From Methyloceanibacter superfactus (GTDB lineage Bacteria > Pseudomonadota > Alphaproteobacteria > Rhizobiales > Methyloligellaceae), in contig NZ_LPWF01000006.1 in assembly GCF_001723305.1 (NCBI RefSeq), forward strand, positions 1 through 54,065: a stretch of DNA of 54,065 nt. The letters are read 5' to 3'. Both the position numbers and the translations under genes were made by a program. Of this stretch, positions 45,721-54,065 are shown in pieces; the stretch's first letter is position 1; each line of letters begins with the position of its first letter. The notes below the pieces were generated by a model. It made no database searches, had not been told where the DNA came from, and worked only from the letters and a program-made list of their open reading frames with translations.

Positions 45721-46875
45721 TCACCAAAGGGTCCCGGCCTCCTCGCGCCGGAAGGTGACCCTGCGGTTGACGTGGGCGTTGAGCACAAAGCCGAGGCCAA
45801 CGATCATGGTCAGCATCGAGGTGCCGCCGTAGGAGACGAGCGGCAGCGGCACGCCCACCACCGGCACGAGCCCGGTCACCATGGCCACGTTGATGAACAC
45901 ATAGGTGAACAGGCACAGCCCCATGCCGGCCGCCACGAGCCTGGCAAAGGTGCTGCGGCATCTGAGCGCCATATAGGTGATGAACACCAGCGTCAGGAGA
46001 TAGAGGGCGAGCAGCGCCACCGCGCCGATGAAGCCCATCTCCTCGGCGAACATGGTGAAAATGAAGTCGGTGTGCTTCTCCGGCAGGAAGTTGAGCTGCG
46101 CTTGCGTGCCTTGCATGAAGCCCTTGCCCGCGAACCCGCCGGAGCCGATGGCGATCTTCGATTGCAGGATGTGGTAGCCGGAGCCGAGCGGGTCGCGCTC
46201 GGGATCGATGAAGGTCAGCACCCGCTCGCGCTGGTAGTCGTGCAGCTTCTCCCAGGCATGGGGCAAGGCCACGACGACGCCGACAATGACGGCGCCGAAG
46301 TAGAACCAACTCACCCCGGCGAGGAACAGCAGGCCGCCGCCGATGACCGCGAACAGCATTGCCGTGCCGAGATCGGGTTGGGCCAGGGCGAGCAACAACG
46401 GCAAGCCGATCATCAGGACCGGCGGAACAAGCGCGTCCGGGCGCCAGATCTTCTCCGGCGGCAACCATTGGTAATAACGGGCCAGCGCCAGGACCAGCGC
46501 GATCTTCATCATCTCCGAGGGCTGGAAACTGAATTCGCCATAGCCGAGCCAGCGCCGGGCGCCACCGCTCTCCACACCAATCAGTGGAACGAGCAACATC
46601 AAAAACAAGGCGACGAGATAGAGCGGATAGGCGCCGCGCAACCACCAACGGATGTCCGAAAAGGCGACGGCGAAGAGCAGCGCCAGCCCGAAGCAGAAGC
46701 GGACCACGTGGCGGCTCGCCCAGGGATCGAGCGCGCCGCCGGCCACGGAGTAGAGCGCTCCGGCGCCGACCAGCGCAATCGCCGTCACCAACAGCAGGAA
46801 CGGCCAATTGAGCAGCAGGAGCTTCTTGGTCAGGTTGAGCTTCGGCGCCGGCGTTTCGGCAAAGAGCATCTTCAT
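45721..46875 (-). CDS. rodA: Peptidoglycan glycosyltransferase RodA
   Basis: A SEDS-family polymerase of 384 residues with about ten membrane helices, working with PBP2 in side-wall elongation. Motifs include WPFLLLVTAIALVG, GGARRWLGYGEFSFQPSE (substrate loop), QPDLGTAMLF and the C-terminal GVPLPLVSYGGTSML. The ATG at 46,875 overlaps the mrdA stop by four bases; the longer open frame upstream lies inside mrdA. It is the last gene of the mre-mrd operon. Confidence 0.95.
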   Translation of the reverse strand: MKMLFAETPAPKLNLTKKLLLLNWPFLLLVTAIALVGAGALYSVAGGALDPWASRHVVRFCFGLALLFAVAFSDIRWWLRGAYPLYLVALFLMLLVPLIGVESGGARRWLGYGEFSFQPSEMMKIALVLALARYYQWLPPEKIWRPDALVPPVLMIGLPLLLALAQPDLGTAMLFAVIGGGLLFLAGVSWFYFGAVIVGVVVALPHAWEKLHDYQRERVLTFIDPERDPLGSGYHILQSKIAIGSGGFAGKGFMQGTQAQLNFLPEKHTDFIFTMFAEEMGFIGAVALLALYLLTLVFITYMALRCRSTFARLVAAGMGLCLFTYVFINVAMVTGLVPVVGVPLPLVSYGGTSMLTMIVGLGFVLNAHVNRRVTFRREEAGTLW

Positions 46876-48740
46876 CGGACCGGCTCCGCAGCGGCAACCG
46901 CGGACGGCGTCTCGCTGTCGCTCTCGCTCACAAACGCCGGGCGTCCGGCCGGATCGCGCAGCAGAAGCTCCATCATCACGTCGCTGACCACGGGCGCCGC
47001 CGCACGCGAGCCGCCACCACCATGCTCCACGACGCAAGCCGCCGCATAGCGCGGCGCATCGGCCGGGGCGAAGGCAATGAACAGCGCGTGGGTCTCGCGT
47101 TCATAGGCCGACAGCTTGTGCTCGTTGCGCGAGCTCACCACCTGCGAGGTGCCGGTCTTACCCGCCATCTGCACATCGCCAAGCTTCAGGGCCGAACGGC
47201 CGGCCGTGCCGCCCTTCTCGTTGACCACGGCGATCATGCCATTGCGGACAATCTCCAAATGCACCGGGTCGAGGTCGAGCAACGGCCAGGGCTCGGTCCT
47301 AGCCTTGGGCGACATCACCAGGCTCGGCTGCACGGCACGTCCGGTCGCCACCCGCGTCGTCATCACCGCGAGCTGGAGCGGCGTGGTCGAAACGAAACCC
47401 TGGCCGATACCGGCGATCACGGTCTCGCCGGTATACCAAGCGTCGTACAGATTGGCCCGTTTCCAGGCCTGGTCGGGAATGAGGCCCGGCTTCTGGCCCG
47501 ACAAGCCGCAGTCATAGGTCTGGCCCAGGCCAAGCTCGCGGGCCACCTTGGCGAGATGGTCGATACCCATGCGCTTGGCCGTCTCGTAGAAATAGACGTC
47601 GCAGGACTGCTTGAGCGCCTGATGCACGTCGATGCCGCCGCCATGGCTCTTCCAGCAGCGGAAGCGCTTGCGGCCCACCGCATAGCTGCCGGGGCAGCGC
47701 ATCGTCTCATGGGCGTCAATGACGCCGGCGGAAAGACCGGCGAGCGCGGTCACCACTTTGAAAGTCGAACCCGGCGGGTATTGCCCGCGCACGGCGCGAT
47801 TGTGCATCGGATGGTCGCCATTACGCGCCAGCTCCTTCCACTTCTCCATATCGACCTTGAAGGCGATATCGTTAGGATCGAAGGTCGGCGTCGAGGCCAT
47901 GACGAGAATGCCGCCGGTGACCACGTCCATGACGACGATCGACGCCACCCGATGCTCCTTGATTCGATCGAGCGCCACGGTCTGGAGATGGTGGTCGATG
48001 GTGAGGACGAGGTCCCTCCCCTTCGTGCTCGGCTTCGAGCCGAGCTCGCGGACGACGCGGCCGCGCACGTCGACCTCGTATTTGATGGAACCCGGGCTTC
48101 CTCTGAGCTCGCGGTCGAAGGTCTTCTCAACGCCGGTGCGGCCCGTGCGGAAGCCCGGAAGCCGCATCACCGGGTCGTCGTTGACCTCGTCCTTGCCGGC
48201 CATGCCGACATAGCCGACCACGTGGGCCATGGGGCGGGAGTGGTTGTAGAGGCGATAGGCGGAACGATCCGTCCGCATGCCCGGGATCTGCGGCGCCAGG
48301 ACGTTGAGCAGCGCGAACTGGCGCCACGACAGCCCCTCCGCGACGAGCACGGGGTAATAGCCGCTCTGGCGGCGCGCGGCCCGGGCGATGCGATCCCGCG
48401 TGGCGTCCGTGACGGGTACGACAGTGGCCAGCGCGTCGAGCGTGCCGGACAGGCTCTTGCAGAACGCCGGCAGCACGAGAACGCGCAGATTCTCACGGTC
48501 CTGGGCGATGACCGTGCCGTAGCGGTCGTAGATGGCGCCGCGCGACGGCGCGACGAGCTGCATCGTCATCCGGTTCTCGTCGGACAACAGACGATAGTCG
48601 GAGGAGTCGAGGATCTGGAGTTGATGCAGCCGCCAGCCGAGCAGCCCGAAGAGGCCCGCCTGGCCCACGCCGACGAGCAGCGCCCGGCGGGAGAAGCGGT
48701 GGCGCTGGCGGCGCGCATAGTCGGGACGCTTCTTGGTCAT
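46872..48740 (-). CDS. mrdA: Penicillin-binding protein 2 (transpeptidase)
   Basis: A 622-residue class B PBP with one N-terminal membrane helix (residues about 20-40), a dimerisation domain (APSRGAIYDR) and the transpeptidase domain. The active-site Ser325 is in PPGSTFK, the second motif is SCD at 379-381, and the third is KTGTSQ. It cross-links peptidoglycan during elongation. The ATG at 48,740 overlaps the mreD stop by four bases. Confidence 0.96.
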   Translation of the reverse strand: MTKKRPDYARRQRHRFSRRALLVGVGQAGLFGLLGWRLHQLQILDSSDYRLLSDENRMTMQLVAPSRGAIYDRYGTVIAQDRENLRVLVLPAFCKSLSGTLDALATVVPVTDATRDRIARAARRQSGYYPVLVAEGLSWRQFALLNVLAPQIPGMRTDRSAYRLYNHSRPMAHVVGYVGMAGKDEVNDDPVMRLPGFRTGRTGVEKTFDRELRGSPGSIKYEVDVRGRVVRELGSKPSTKGRDLVLTIDHHLQTVALDRIKEHRVASIVVMDVVTGGILVMASTPTFDPNDIAFKVDMEKWKELARNGDHPMHNRAVRGQYPPGSTFKVVTALAGLSAGVIDAHETMRCPGSYAVGRKRFRCWKSHGGGIDVHQALKQSCDVYFYETAKRMGIDHLAKVARELGLGQTYDCGLSGQKPGLIPDQAWKRANLYDAWYTGETVIAGIGQGFVSTTPLQLAVMTTRVATGRAVQPSLVMSPKARTEPWPLLDLDPVHLEIVRNGMIAVVNEKGGTAGRSALKLGDVQMAGKTGTSQVVSSRNEHKLSAYERETHALFIAFAPADAPRYAAACVVEHGGGGSRAAAPVVSDVMMELLLRDPAGRPAFVSESDSETPSAVAAAEPVR

Positions 48741-49244
48741 GAGCCGCCTCGGAAGATCGCGTTGCGCTCGGGACCCAAGCGGCCATGCCTCACCCACAGT
48801 AGTCCGTGCAGCACCACGGGGAACAGCGCGATGGAGGCAAGCGCACCGAAGGCAATCGGCCACCAGTCGATCCACCGGAAGTAATAGAGCGAGGCGAGCA
48901 GCCAGCCGAAACACCCCAGCAGGCTGACCAGCACGATCCAGATGAGCCAATGGGTGACGAAATCGCGGCCCTCGCCGAGTGAGCCGGTGCGGCCGCCGAC
49001 GGTCGCGCGATCAAGCTCATGAGGGCCCAATAGCCGAGCGGTCCGCCGCTCATCAGATCGGCCAAGAGTCCAAGCCCCGCAGCGGCGGCCGGCGGCAGCG
49101 CCGCACCGGGAATCGCGCGCCAGCAAAACACCATCATCACGACGATGAGGGGCAGGATGAAGGTTGCATCGGCTGGCAATCCCCACGCACCGCGGTCGCA
49201 ACCACCGCAAACAAAACAGACAGTGCCGGGAGGAACTTCGTCAT
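48737..49244 (-). CDS. mreD: Rod shape-determining protein MreD, two frameshifts
   Basis: A small membrane protein of about 168 residues with five or so helices. ATG at 49,244 (MTKFLPALSVLFAVVATAV) loses frame near 49,182 and resumes with WGLPADATFILPLIVVMMVF; a second shift lies near 49,005, where the text changes to THWLIWIVLVSLLGCFGW. The end RHGRLGPERNAIFRGGS overlaps the mrdA start. It links MreC to the PBP2-RodA synthase. The gene is essential in many rods, so the frame breaks are probably technical. Confidence 0.88.
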
Positions 49245-50248
49245 CGCTCAGCCTGCGCCCGCCCCCCTGGTGAGAAGCCGGCGGCCGCGCCGGCGTGCTT
49301 GACCACGGTGGCGACGGGTAGCGCCGCCGCGGTTGCCGGGGCCGCGTTGGTTTTGGTGTCGGGAATCGCCGACAGTGCACCTGCGCCGCCGACACTCGTC
49401 GGATCGGAGCGCGTCAGGGCCGGTGTGTCGAAGAACAGCACACTGACAGCATCGAGCGAGTTCAGCTCGGCATAGGGGCGCACCTTGAAGGCGCCTTCCG
49501 CGCCGCTCACCACGCCGACCCTAAGCCCGCGCGGCAACACACCGTCGCTGCCGGACGTGTACACCTCGTCGCCGGCATAGAGGGCCGCGCCATCGGGAAG
49601 GAAATCGAGCTGCAGCTCGGCGCTGTTTGCGCCCGAGGCGAGGCCGCGCACGCCGGCCGGTCCCACCAGAACCGGAATGCGGCTGTTGAGGTCGTTGAGC
49701 AGGAGGACGCGCGCCACGGACTCGCCGGCGTCGACGGTACGGCCGACGAGACCATCACCGTTGATGACCGCATAGCCGATCCGCAATCCGTCCTCGCGTC
49801 CGAGATTGATCAGGGCGCTGCGCACGAAGGGTCCCCGCGCATCGGCAATGACGCGGCCCGTGGCGAACATCAGGCCGGGCTCCTCCACGGCATTCAGCAG
49901 CGCCCGTAAGTGAGCGACTTTGCGCTCGAGGAGCTTCGTGCGCCATTCCCATTGCTTGAGCTCCTCATTCTCCTTCTTGAGACGATCGACCTCTTCAAAG
50001 GAGGACATATAGAGCTCGGCGCGGTCGATGGCCCGGCGCGCCTCGATCGCTGGGACGGATGCAACCTCGAGCAACGGCGCGGTCAAGTCGACCAGTTCGT
50101 CGCGTGTATCGGCGATGACGCCGTGGCCGATACGGCTCAACACAAGCAGAACGGCACACAGGAAATAGAGCCCAAAACTGAGCAGTTCGACCGGAGCCTG
50201 CCAAGAGGGCCGGTGCCTGCGAAACAGTGGTGAGCCGCGCTCGCGCAT
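49241..50248 (-). CDS. mreC: Rod shape-determining protein MreC
   Basis: A 335-residue bitopic protein: membrane helix about 22-42, a coiled coil (about residues 70-115, EEVDRLKKENEELK), then the beta-barrel MreC domain (ADARGPFVRSALINLGREDGL, VGRTVDAGES). A Pro/Ala-rich, low-complexity C-terminal tail of ~60 residues follows, as is common in alphaproteobacteria. The stop overlaps mreD by four bases. Confidence 0.94.
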   Translation of the reverse strand: MRERGSPLFRRHRPSWQAPVELLSFGLYFLCAVLLVLSRIGHGVIADTRDELVDLTAPLLEVASVPAIEARRAIDRAELYMSSFEEVDRLKKENEELKQWEWRTKLLERKVAHLRALLNAVEEPGLMFATGRVIADARGPFVRSALINLGREDGLRIGYAVINGDGLVGRTVDAGESVARVLLLNDLNSRIPVLVGPAGVRGLASGANSAELQLDFLPDGAALYAGDEVYTSGSDGVLPRGLRVGVVSGAEGAFKVRPYAELNSLDAVSVLFFDTPALTRSDPTSVGGAGALSAIPDTKTNAAPATAAALPVATVVKHAGAAAGFSPGGRAQAER

Positions 50249-50265
50249 CTTGCGTTCACTTCGTG

Positions 50266-50286
50266 GGAACGCCCCGACGGCGTTCC
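50266..50286 (-). other. Hairpin between mreB and mreC
   Basis: An 8-bp stem (GGAACGCC with GGCGTTCC) and a 5-base loop lies in the 93-base gap between mreB and mreC. It has no T run, so it may stabilise or process the mRNA and allow mreB to be made in excess. Confidence 0.4.
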
Positions 50287-50341
50287 ACCCCCCTCTTGGC
50301 CGCCGGCCACAGAGCCGACAGCCGCTTCTTCTGGCCGCCCG

Positions 50342-51379
<1,038 letters not shown>

Positions 51380-51785
51380 GCAACCCGCCCCAATCGGCTC
51401 GCCGCATCACGGGAGCCCTTAAAACGCCACGGATACTCGCGCGAGGCAGAAAATAAGGCAGTTCCAACGGGTTCCGCCCGCAGCCGCGCGCGAGCACATG
51501 TTGCGTCAAATCTTAGTGACGGGCAATGCGTGATGCGCCCGTTTTGAAAAAACTCTTCGCTTGACGGACAGCCGAGGCGGTCAGCACCGGCCGAGCAGCG
51601 AATTTAGGCGAAACGCGAGAGGCGCTTTGCCAATGAGCGGCTTAGTGCGGCCCGTTAAGACGCGGGCGAAGAGTCGTCCGCCGTCAGCCGACCAAATCCG
51701 AAATTGTGGCGGTGGGGCCGCCCCGGTCGGGAGCGGCCGCCGCCGATCTTGCCCCGCCATATGGCAGATGCGCATGACGCGCGCA
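51380..51785. other. Gene-free stretch between leuA and mreB
   Basis: This 406-base region lies downstream of leuA and upstream of mreB, both on the minus strand. It must hold the mreB promoter and the leuA transcript end. Near 51,545 there is a short A/T run (GAAAAAACTC). I see no convincing -35/-10 pair, strong hairpin with T run, or open frame with coding character. Confidence 0.5.
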
Positions 51786-53369
51786 TTACGAGGCGAGCAT
51801 GGTCTCCGGCTTCCGCCGCGCGCCGCGGGCCATGAGCTTGTTCAGGGCGCTGACATAGGCCCGTGCCGAGGCGACCATGGTGTCGGTGTCGGAGCCCCTG
51901 CCGGTGGCGATCTTGCCGTCGGCCTCGAGGCGCACCATGACCTCGGCCTGGGCGTCGGTGCCCTCGGTCACCGCACTCACCTGATAGAGCGCCAGCCGTG
52001 CCTCTGGGCACCAGGCGCGGATGGCCCGGAAGGTGGCGTCGACAGGGCCATCGCCCACGGCCTCGTGGGTGTGCTGCTTGCCGTCCACGTCCAGCGTGAT
52101 GGTCGCCTTCTGCGGCCCGCCGGTGCCGGCGATCACGGTCAGCGCCACGACCTTGATGCGGTCATGGGCGGAGGCGATCTCCTGATCCACCAAAGCCTCG
52201 ATGTCCTCGTCATAGACATGCTTCTTGGCATCGGCCAAAGCCTTGAAGCGCACGAAGGCGTCCTCGAAGGCATTGCCGCCCAGCTCGTAGCCGAGTTCCT
52301 TCAGCTTCTCGCGGAAGGCGTGGCGCCCGGAATGCTTGCCCATGACCAGGGAGGACTCCTTCAGGCCGACGCTTTCCGGCGTCATGATCTCGAAGGTGCC
52401 GGCATGTTTCAGCATGCCGTCCTGGTGGATGCCGCTTTCATGGGCAAAGGCGTTCCGGCCGACGATGGCCTTGTTGTATTGCACCGGGAACGCGGTCACG
52501 CGGGAGACAAGCTTCGAGGCCCGGGTCAGCATGGTGGTGTCAATGCCGGTCCATACCCGCATGGCGTCAGCGCGGGTGTGAATCGCCATGACAATCTCTT
52601 CGAGCGCCGCATTGCCGGCGCGCTCGCCCAGCCCGTTGACGGCGCATTCCACCTGACGGGCCCCGGCGCCGACGCCGGACAAGGAGTTGGCGACGGCCAG
52701 GCCGAGATCGTTATGGCAATGGGTGGAGAAGACGATTTCGTCGGCACCCGGCACCCGCTCCATCAGCATGCGGATCAGGCCCGCGAACTCGTCGGGCGTG
52801 GCGTAGCCCACGGTGTCGGGAATATTGACGGTGGTGGCGCCGGCCTTGATGGCCGCCTCGACGCACGCGCACAGGAAATCGGCCTCGGTGCGGGTCGCAT
52901 CCATGGCCGACCACTCGACATCGTCGGTATGGCCGCGCGCACGGGTCACCGACGCGGTCACCCGCTCCAGCACCTCCGCCTTCTCGATGCCCATCTGATA
53001 TTTGCGATGGAGCGGCGAGGTGCCGATGAAGGTGTGGATGCGGCCGCGCTTGGCGGGCTTGATCGCCTCGGCGCAGACGTCGATGTCCTTCATCTGCGCG
53101 CGCGCCAGGCCGCAAATCACCGAATTTTCGGCGCGGCGGGCAATCTCCTGCACGCTCTCGAAATCGCCCTGAGAGGCGATCGGGAATCCCGCCTCGATGA
53201 TATCGACGCCCATCTCGTCGAGAAGCTCGGCGACCTCCAGCTTCTCGTCGAAGGTCATGGTGGCGCCGGGGCATTGCTCGCCGTCGCGCAAGGTCGTGTC
53301 GAAGATGACCACGCGGTCCTTCTCATCGCGCGGCGCGGCCTGCGGGGCTTGATTCTCGTCGGATCCCAT
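51786..53369 (-). CDS. leuA: 2-isopropylmalate synthase
   Basis: A 527-residue enzyme for the first step of leucine synthesis. The catalytic domain has FDTTLRDGEQCPGATM, HCHNDLGLAVANSLSG and GNAALEEIVMAI; the C-terminal LeuA regulatory domain (about residues 390-510) has GTGGPQKATITLDVDG and gives leucine feedback inhibition. The ATG at 53,369 has an AAGGA site and is preceded by a leader peptide. The extra ten codons of the open frame upstream are not needed. Confidence 0.96.
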   Translation of the reverse strand: MGSDENQAPQAAPRDEKDRVVIFDTTLRDGEQCPGATMTFDEKLEVAELLDEMGVDIIEAGFPIASQGDFESVQEIARRAENSVICGLARAQMKDIDVCAEAIKPAKRGRIHTFIGTSPLHRKYQMGIEKAEVLERVTASVTRARGHTDDVEWSAMDATRTEADFLCACVEAAIKAGATTVNIPDTVGYATPDEFAGLIRMLMERVPGADEIVFSTHCHNDLGLAVANSLSGVGAGARQVECAVNGLGERAGNAALEEIVMAIHTRADAMRVWTGIDTTMLTRASKLVSRVTAFPVQYNKAIVGRNAFAHESGIHQDGMLKHAGTFEIMTPESVGLKESSLVMGKHSGRHAFREKLKELGYELGGNAFEDAFVRFKALADAKKHVYDEDIEALVDQEIASAHDRIKVVALTVIAGTGGPQKATITLDVDGKQHTHEAVGDGPVDATFRAIRAWCPEARLALYQVSAVTEGTDAQAEVMVRLEADGKIATGRGSDTDTMVASARAYVSALNKLMARGARRKPETMLAS

Positions 53370-53412
53370 ATGTCTCGTCCTTAGGCTTCTGGGCGCCAAT
53401 CTATCATGATCG

Positions 53413-53500
53413 GCAGCCGCTAATGTTCCGTTGCTCGGCTGCTGCTTTCATCCCCTGAACGCCCGCCTCGGCCGAAACCAAGACCGCCGGAGCTCAGGGG
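53413..53500 (-). promoter_or_regulatory. leuA attenuator region
   Basis: Downstream of the leader peptide two stems can form on the minus strand: CCCCTGA with TCAGGGG (53,494-53,500 with 53,452-53,458, covering the leader stop codon) and GCAGCCG with CGGCTGC (53,436-53,442 with 53,413-53,419). CCGCC at the end of the leader can also pair with GGCGG copies inside the first loop, giving mutually exclusive folds. No T run follows the second stem, so control may act on translation or by Rho. Confidence 0.5.
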
Positions 53501-53598
53501 CGGCTAAGGAGGAGGAGCTTGAGGGGAAGCGCGCACGCAGACGCGGCCAGCGGGAAACCGCCGGTTTTCAGCCACATCTGGTCGTTCAGGCGCTGCAT
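53494..53598 (-). CDS. leuA leader peptide
   Basis: A 34-codon open frame on the minus strand, starting with ATG at 53,598 (MQRLNDQMWLK) behind a GAGGTGAG ribosome site. It has nine Leu codons and ends KLLLLSRP, with four consecutive Leu codons (CTC CTC CTC CTT) just ahead of the stop. Ribosome stalling at these codons when leucyl-tRNA is low should control leuA. It is too short for usual ORF calling. The peptide has no other function that I can see. Confidence 0.85.
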   Translation of the reverse strand: MQRLNDQMWLKTGGFPLAASACALPLKLLLLSRP

Positions 53599-53640
53599 GT
53601 CTCACCTCTTGCGCGGGCCCGAGAGCGCCGCGTTTCCAGG

Positions 53641-53669
53641 AAAATAGTGCGAACCCGCCGTGGGGGCAA
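53641..53669 (-). promoter_or_regulatory. Candidate promoter of the leuA leader
   Basis: TTGCCC (53,664-53,669) and TATTTT (53,641-53,646) on the minus strand are 17 bases apart, about 45 bases ahead of the leader ATG. Transcription would begin near 53,634. Confidence 0.35.
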
Positions 53670-54065
53670 GGGCAAGCGGTTGTGTTGCCGCGACGCAGGG
53701 CGCCCGGGCTTCATTTTTGCGCTACCGGCCTCCGGCCTACTTGAGCGCGTTTGCGCTTCCGGCCTTTGAGCGCACCTCCCCGTGGCTCCCATGAAATCCC
53801 CTCGCGATGAGGGGGGTGGCGCGCCGCTTGGCGCAGATCCTTTAGGTATCCGCGGGCTTTGCGAGACCCGCGGCGGGCGCCGTCACGGCGCGCCACATCC
53901 GGCGATATCAGGCCCCCTTCCGCACGGCTTCTCACCAGTGGCACAGGCGCGCAGATCGTTCGCGCGCCTCACCCGACGACCCACGCGTTCCAGCGCAGGT
54001 GGGCGGAGCGGGGACCCCCGAGGCCGGAACGCGTCTTCCTGGCGCGGGGGTCCGGGCCGGGCGGG
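53670..54065. other. Right-edge region with no supported gene; interleaved inverted repeats
   Basis: This stretch is very GC-rich. A plus-strand frame from 53,791 stays open to the edge but has no coding character beyond high GC. Two inverted repeats interleave: ACGCGTTCC (53,983-53,991) with GGAACGCGT (54,026-54,034), and GGACCCCC (54,012-54,019) with GGGGGTCC (54,046-54,053). Such an a-b-a'-b' order allows a pseudoknot. Confidence 0.5.

Noticed and set aside
53431..53769. 112-residue plus-strand frame opposite the leuA leader
   Set aside because: It has no recognisable features and overlaps the leader peptide and its promoter on the other strand.
53791..54065. Plus-strand frame open to the right edge
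   Set aside because: Open because of high GC; Arg/Gly/Pro-rich with no ribosome site or domain, so I do not call it a gene.

Overview
The window is GC-rich, densely coding DNA from an alphaproteobacterium, most likely a member of the Hyphomicrobiales. Several features point to a methylotroph: a metallohydrolase and a SoxYZ-like carrier of the quinoprotein (PQQ dehydrogenase) relay families, and a phosphoribulokinase/glpX/tkt/gap/pgk cluster with no RuBisCO genes in view. I see no insertion sequences, phage genes, CRISPR arrays or rRNA. There is one tRNA (Lys, CTT).

Layout. 1-2,143: the 3' end of a long repeat-containing coiled-coil gene and its terminator. 2,213-5,688 (minus): an Mla-type lipid ABC importer with an outer-membrane-type lipoprotein. 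5,784-9,122: dipeptide epimerase, DUF302 protein, Met-rich LTXXQ periplasmic protein, MFS transporter. 9,199-13,116: orphan cheZ, a glycosyltransferase coupled to an LpxH-like phosphoesterase, a fructosamine kinase. 13,117-13,629: a gene-free stretch with a near-consensus promoter. 13,630-15,092: small exported protein and an FAH-family hydrolase. 15,099-24,448 (minus): glpX-prk-tkt-gap-pgk-rpe-gph-ccdA-thiD, probably one or two transcripts. 24,594-29,448 (minus): peptide/nickel-type ABC transporter genes interleaved with a membrane protein and an SRPBCC protein. 29,564-35,166: a complete biotin locus (bioD-bioA, bioC-hydrolase-bioF, bioB). 35,167-36,968: membrane protein, D-amino acid aminotransferase, ribbon-helix-helix protein. 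36,982-41,460 (minus): a Sia-type serine/threonine partner-switching module (PAS-PP2C phosphatase, SiaB kinase, SiaC) ending in a class III nucleotide cyclase. 41,725-44,233: small membrane protein and the quinoprotein relay genes. 44,271-45,589: lpxD and tRNA-Lys. 45,721-51,379 (minus): mreB-mreC-mreD-mrdA-rodA cell-shape operon. 51,786-53,669 (minus): leuA preceded by a 34-residue leucine-rich leader peptide. The last ~400 bases hold no gene I can support.

The most interesting system is the Sia-type module. In Pseudomonas the output enzyme of SiaABC is a diguanylate cyclase; here the same slot holds an adenylate-cyclase-like enzyme with all catalytic residues, and the phosphatase senses through three near-identical PAS/PAC units plus a fourth PAS. 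A second strong find is the leuA leader peptide with four consecutive Leu codons.

A caution for all users: about twenty genes, including essential ones (lpxD, mreD, lpx/cell-shape neighbours), carry frameshifts. In most cases adding back one base, often in a short homopolymer, restores a normal protein. I treat these as probable sequencing or consensus errors, annotate the full intended gene span, and note the shift positions.
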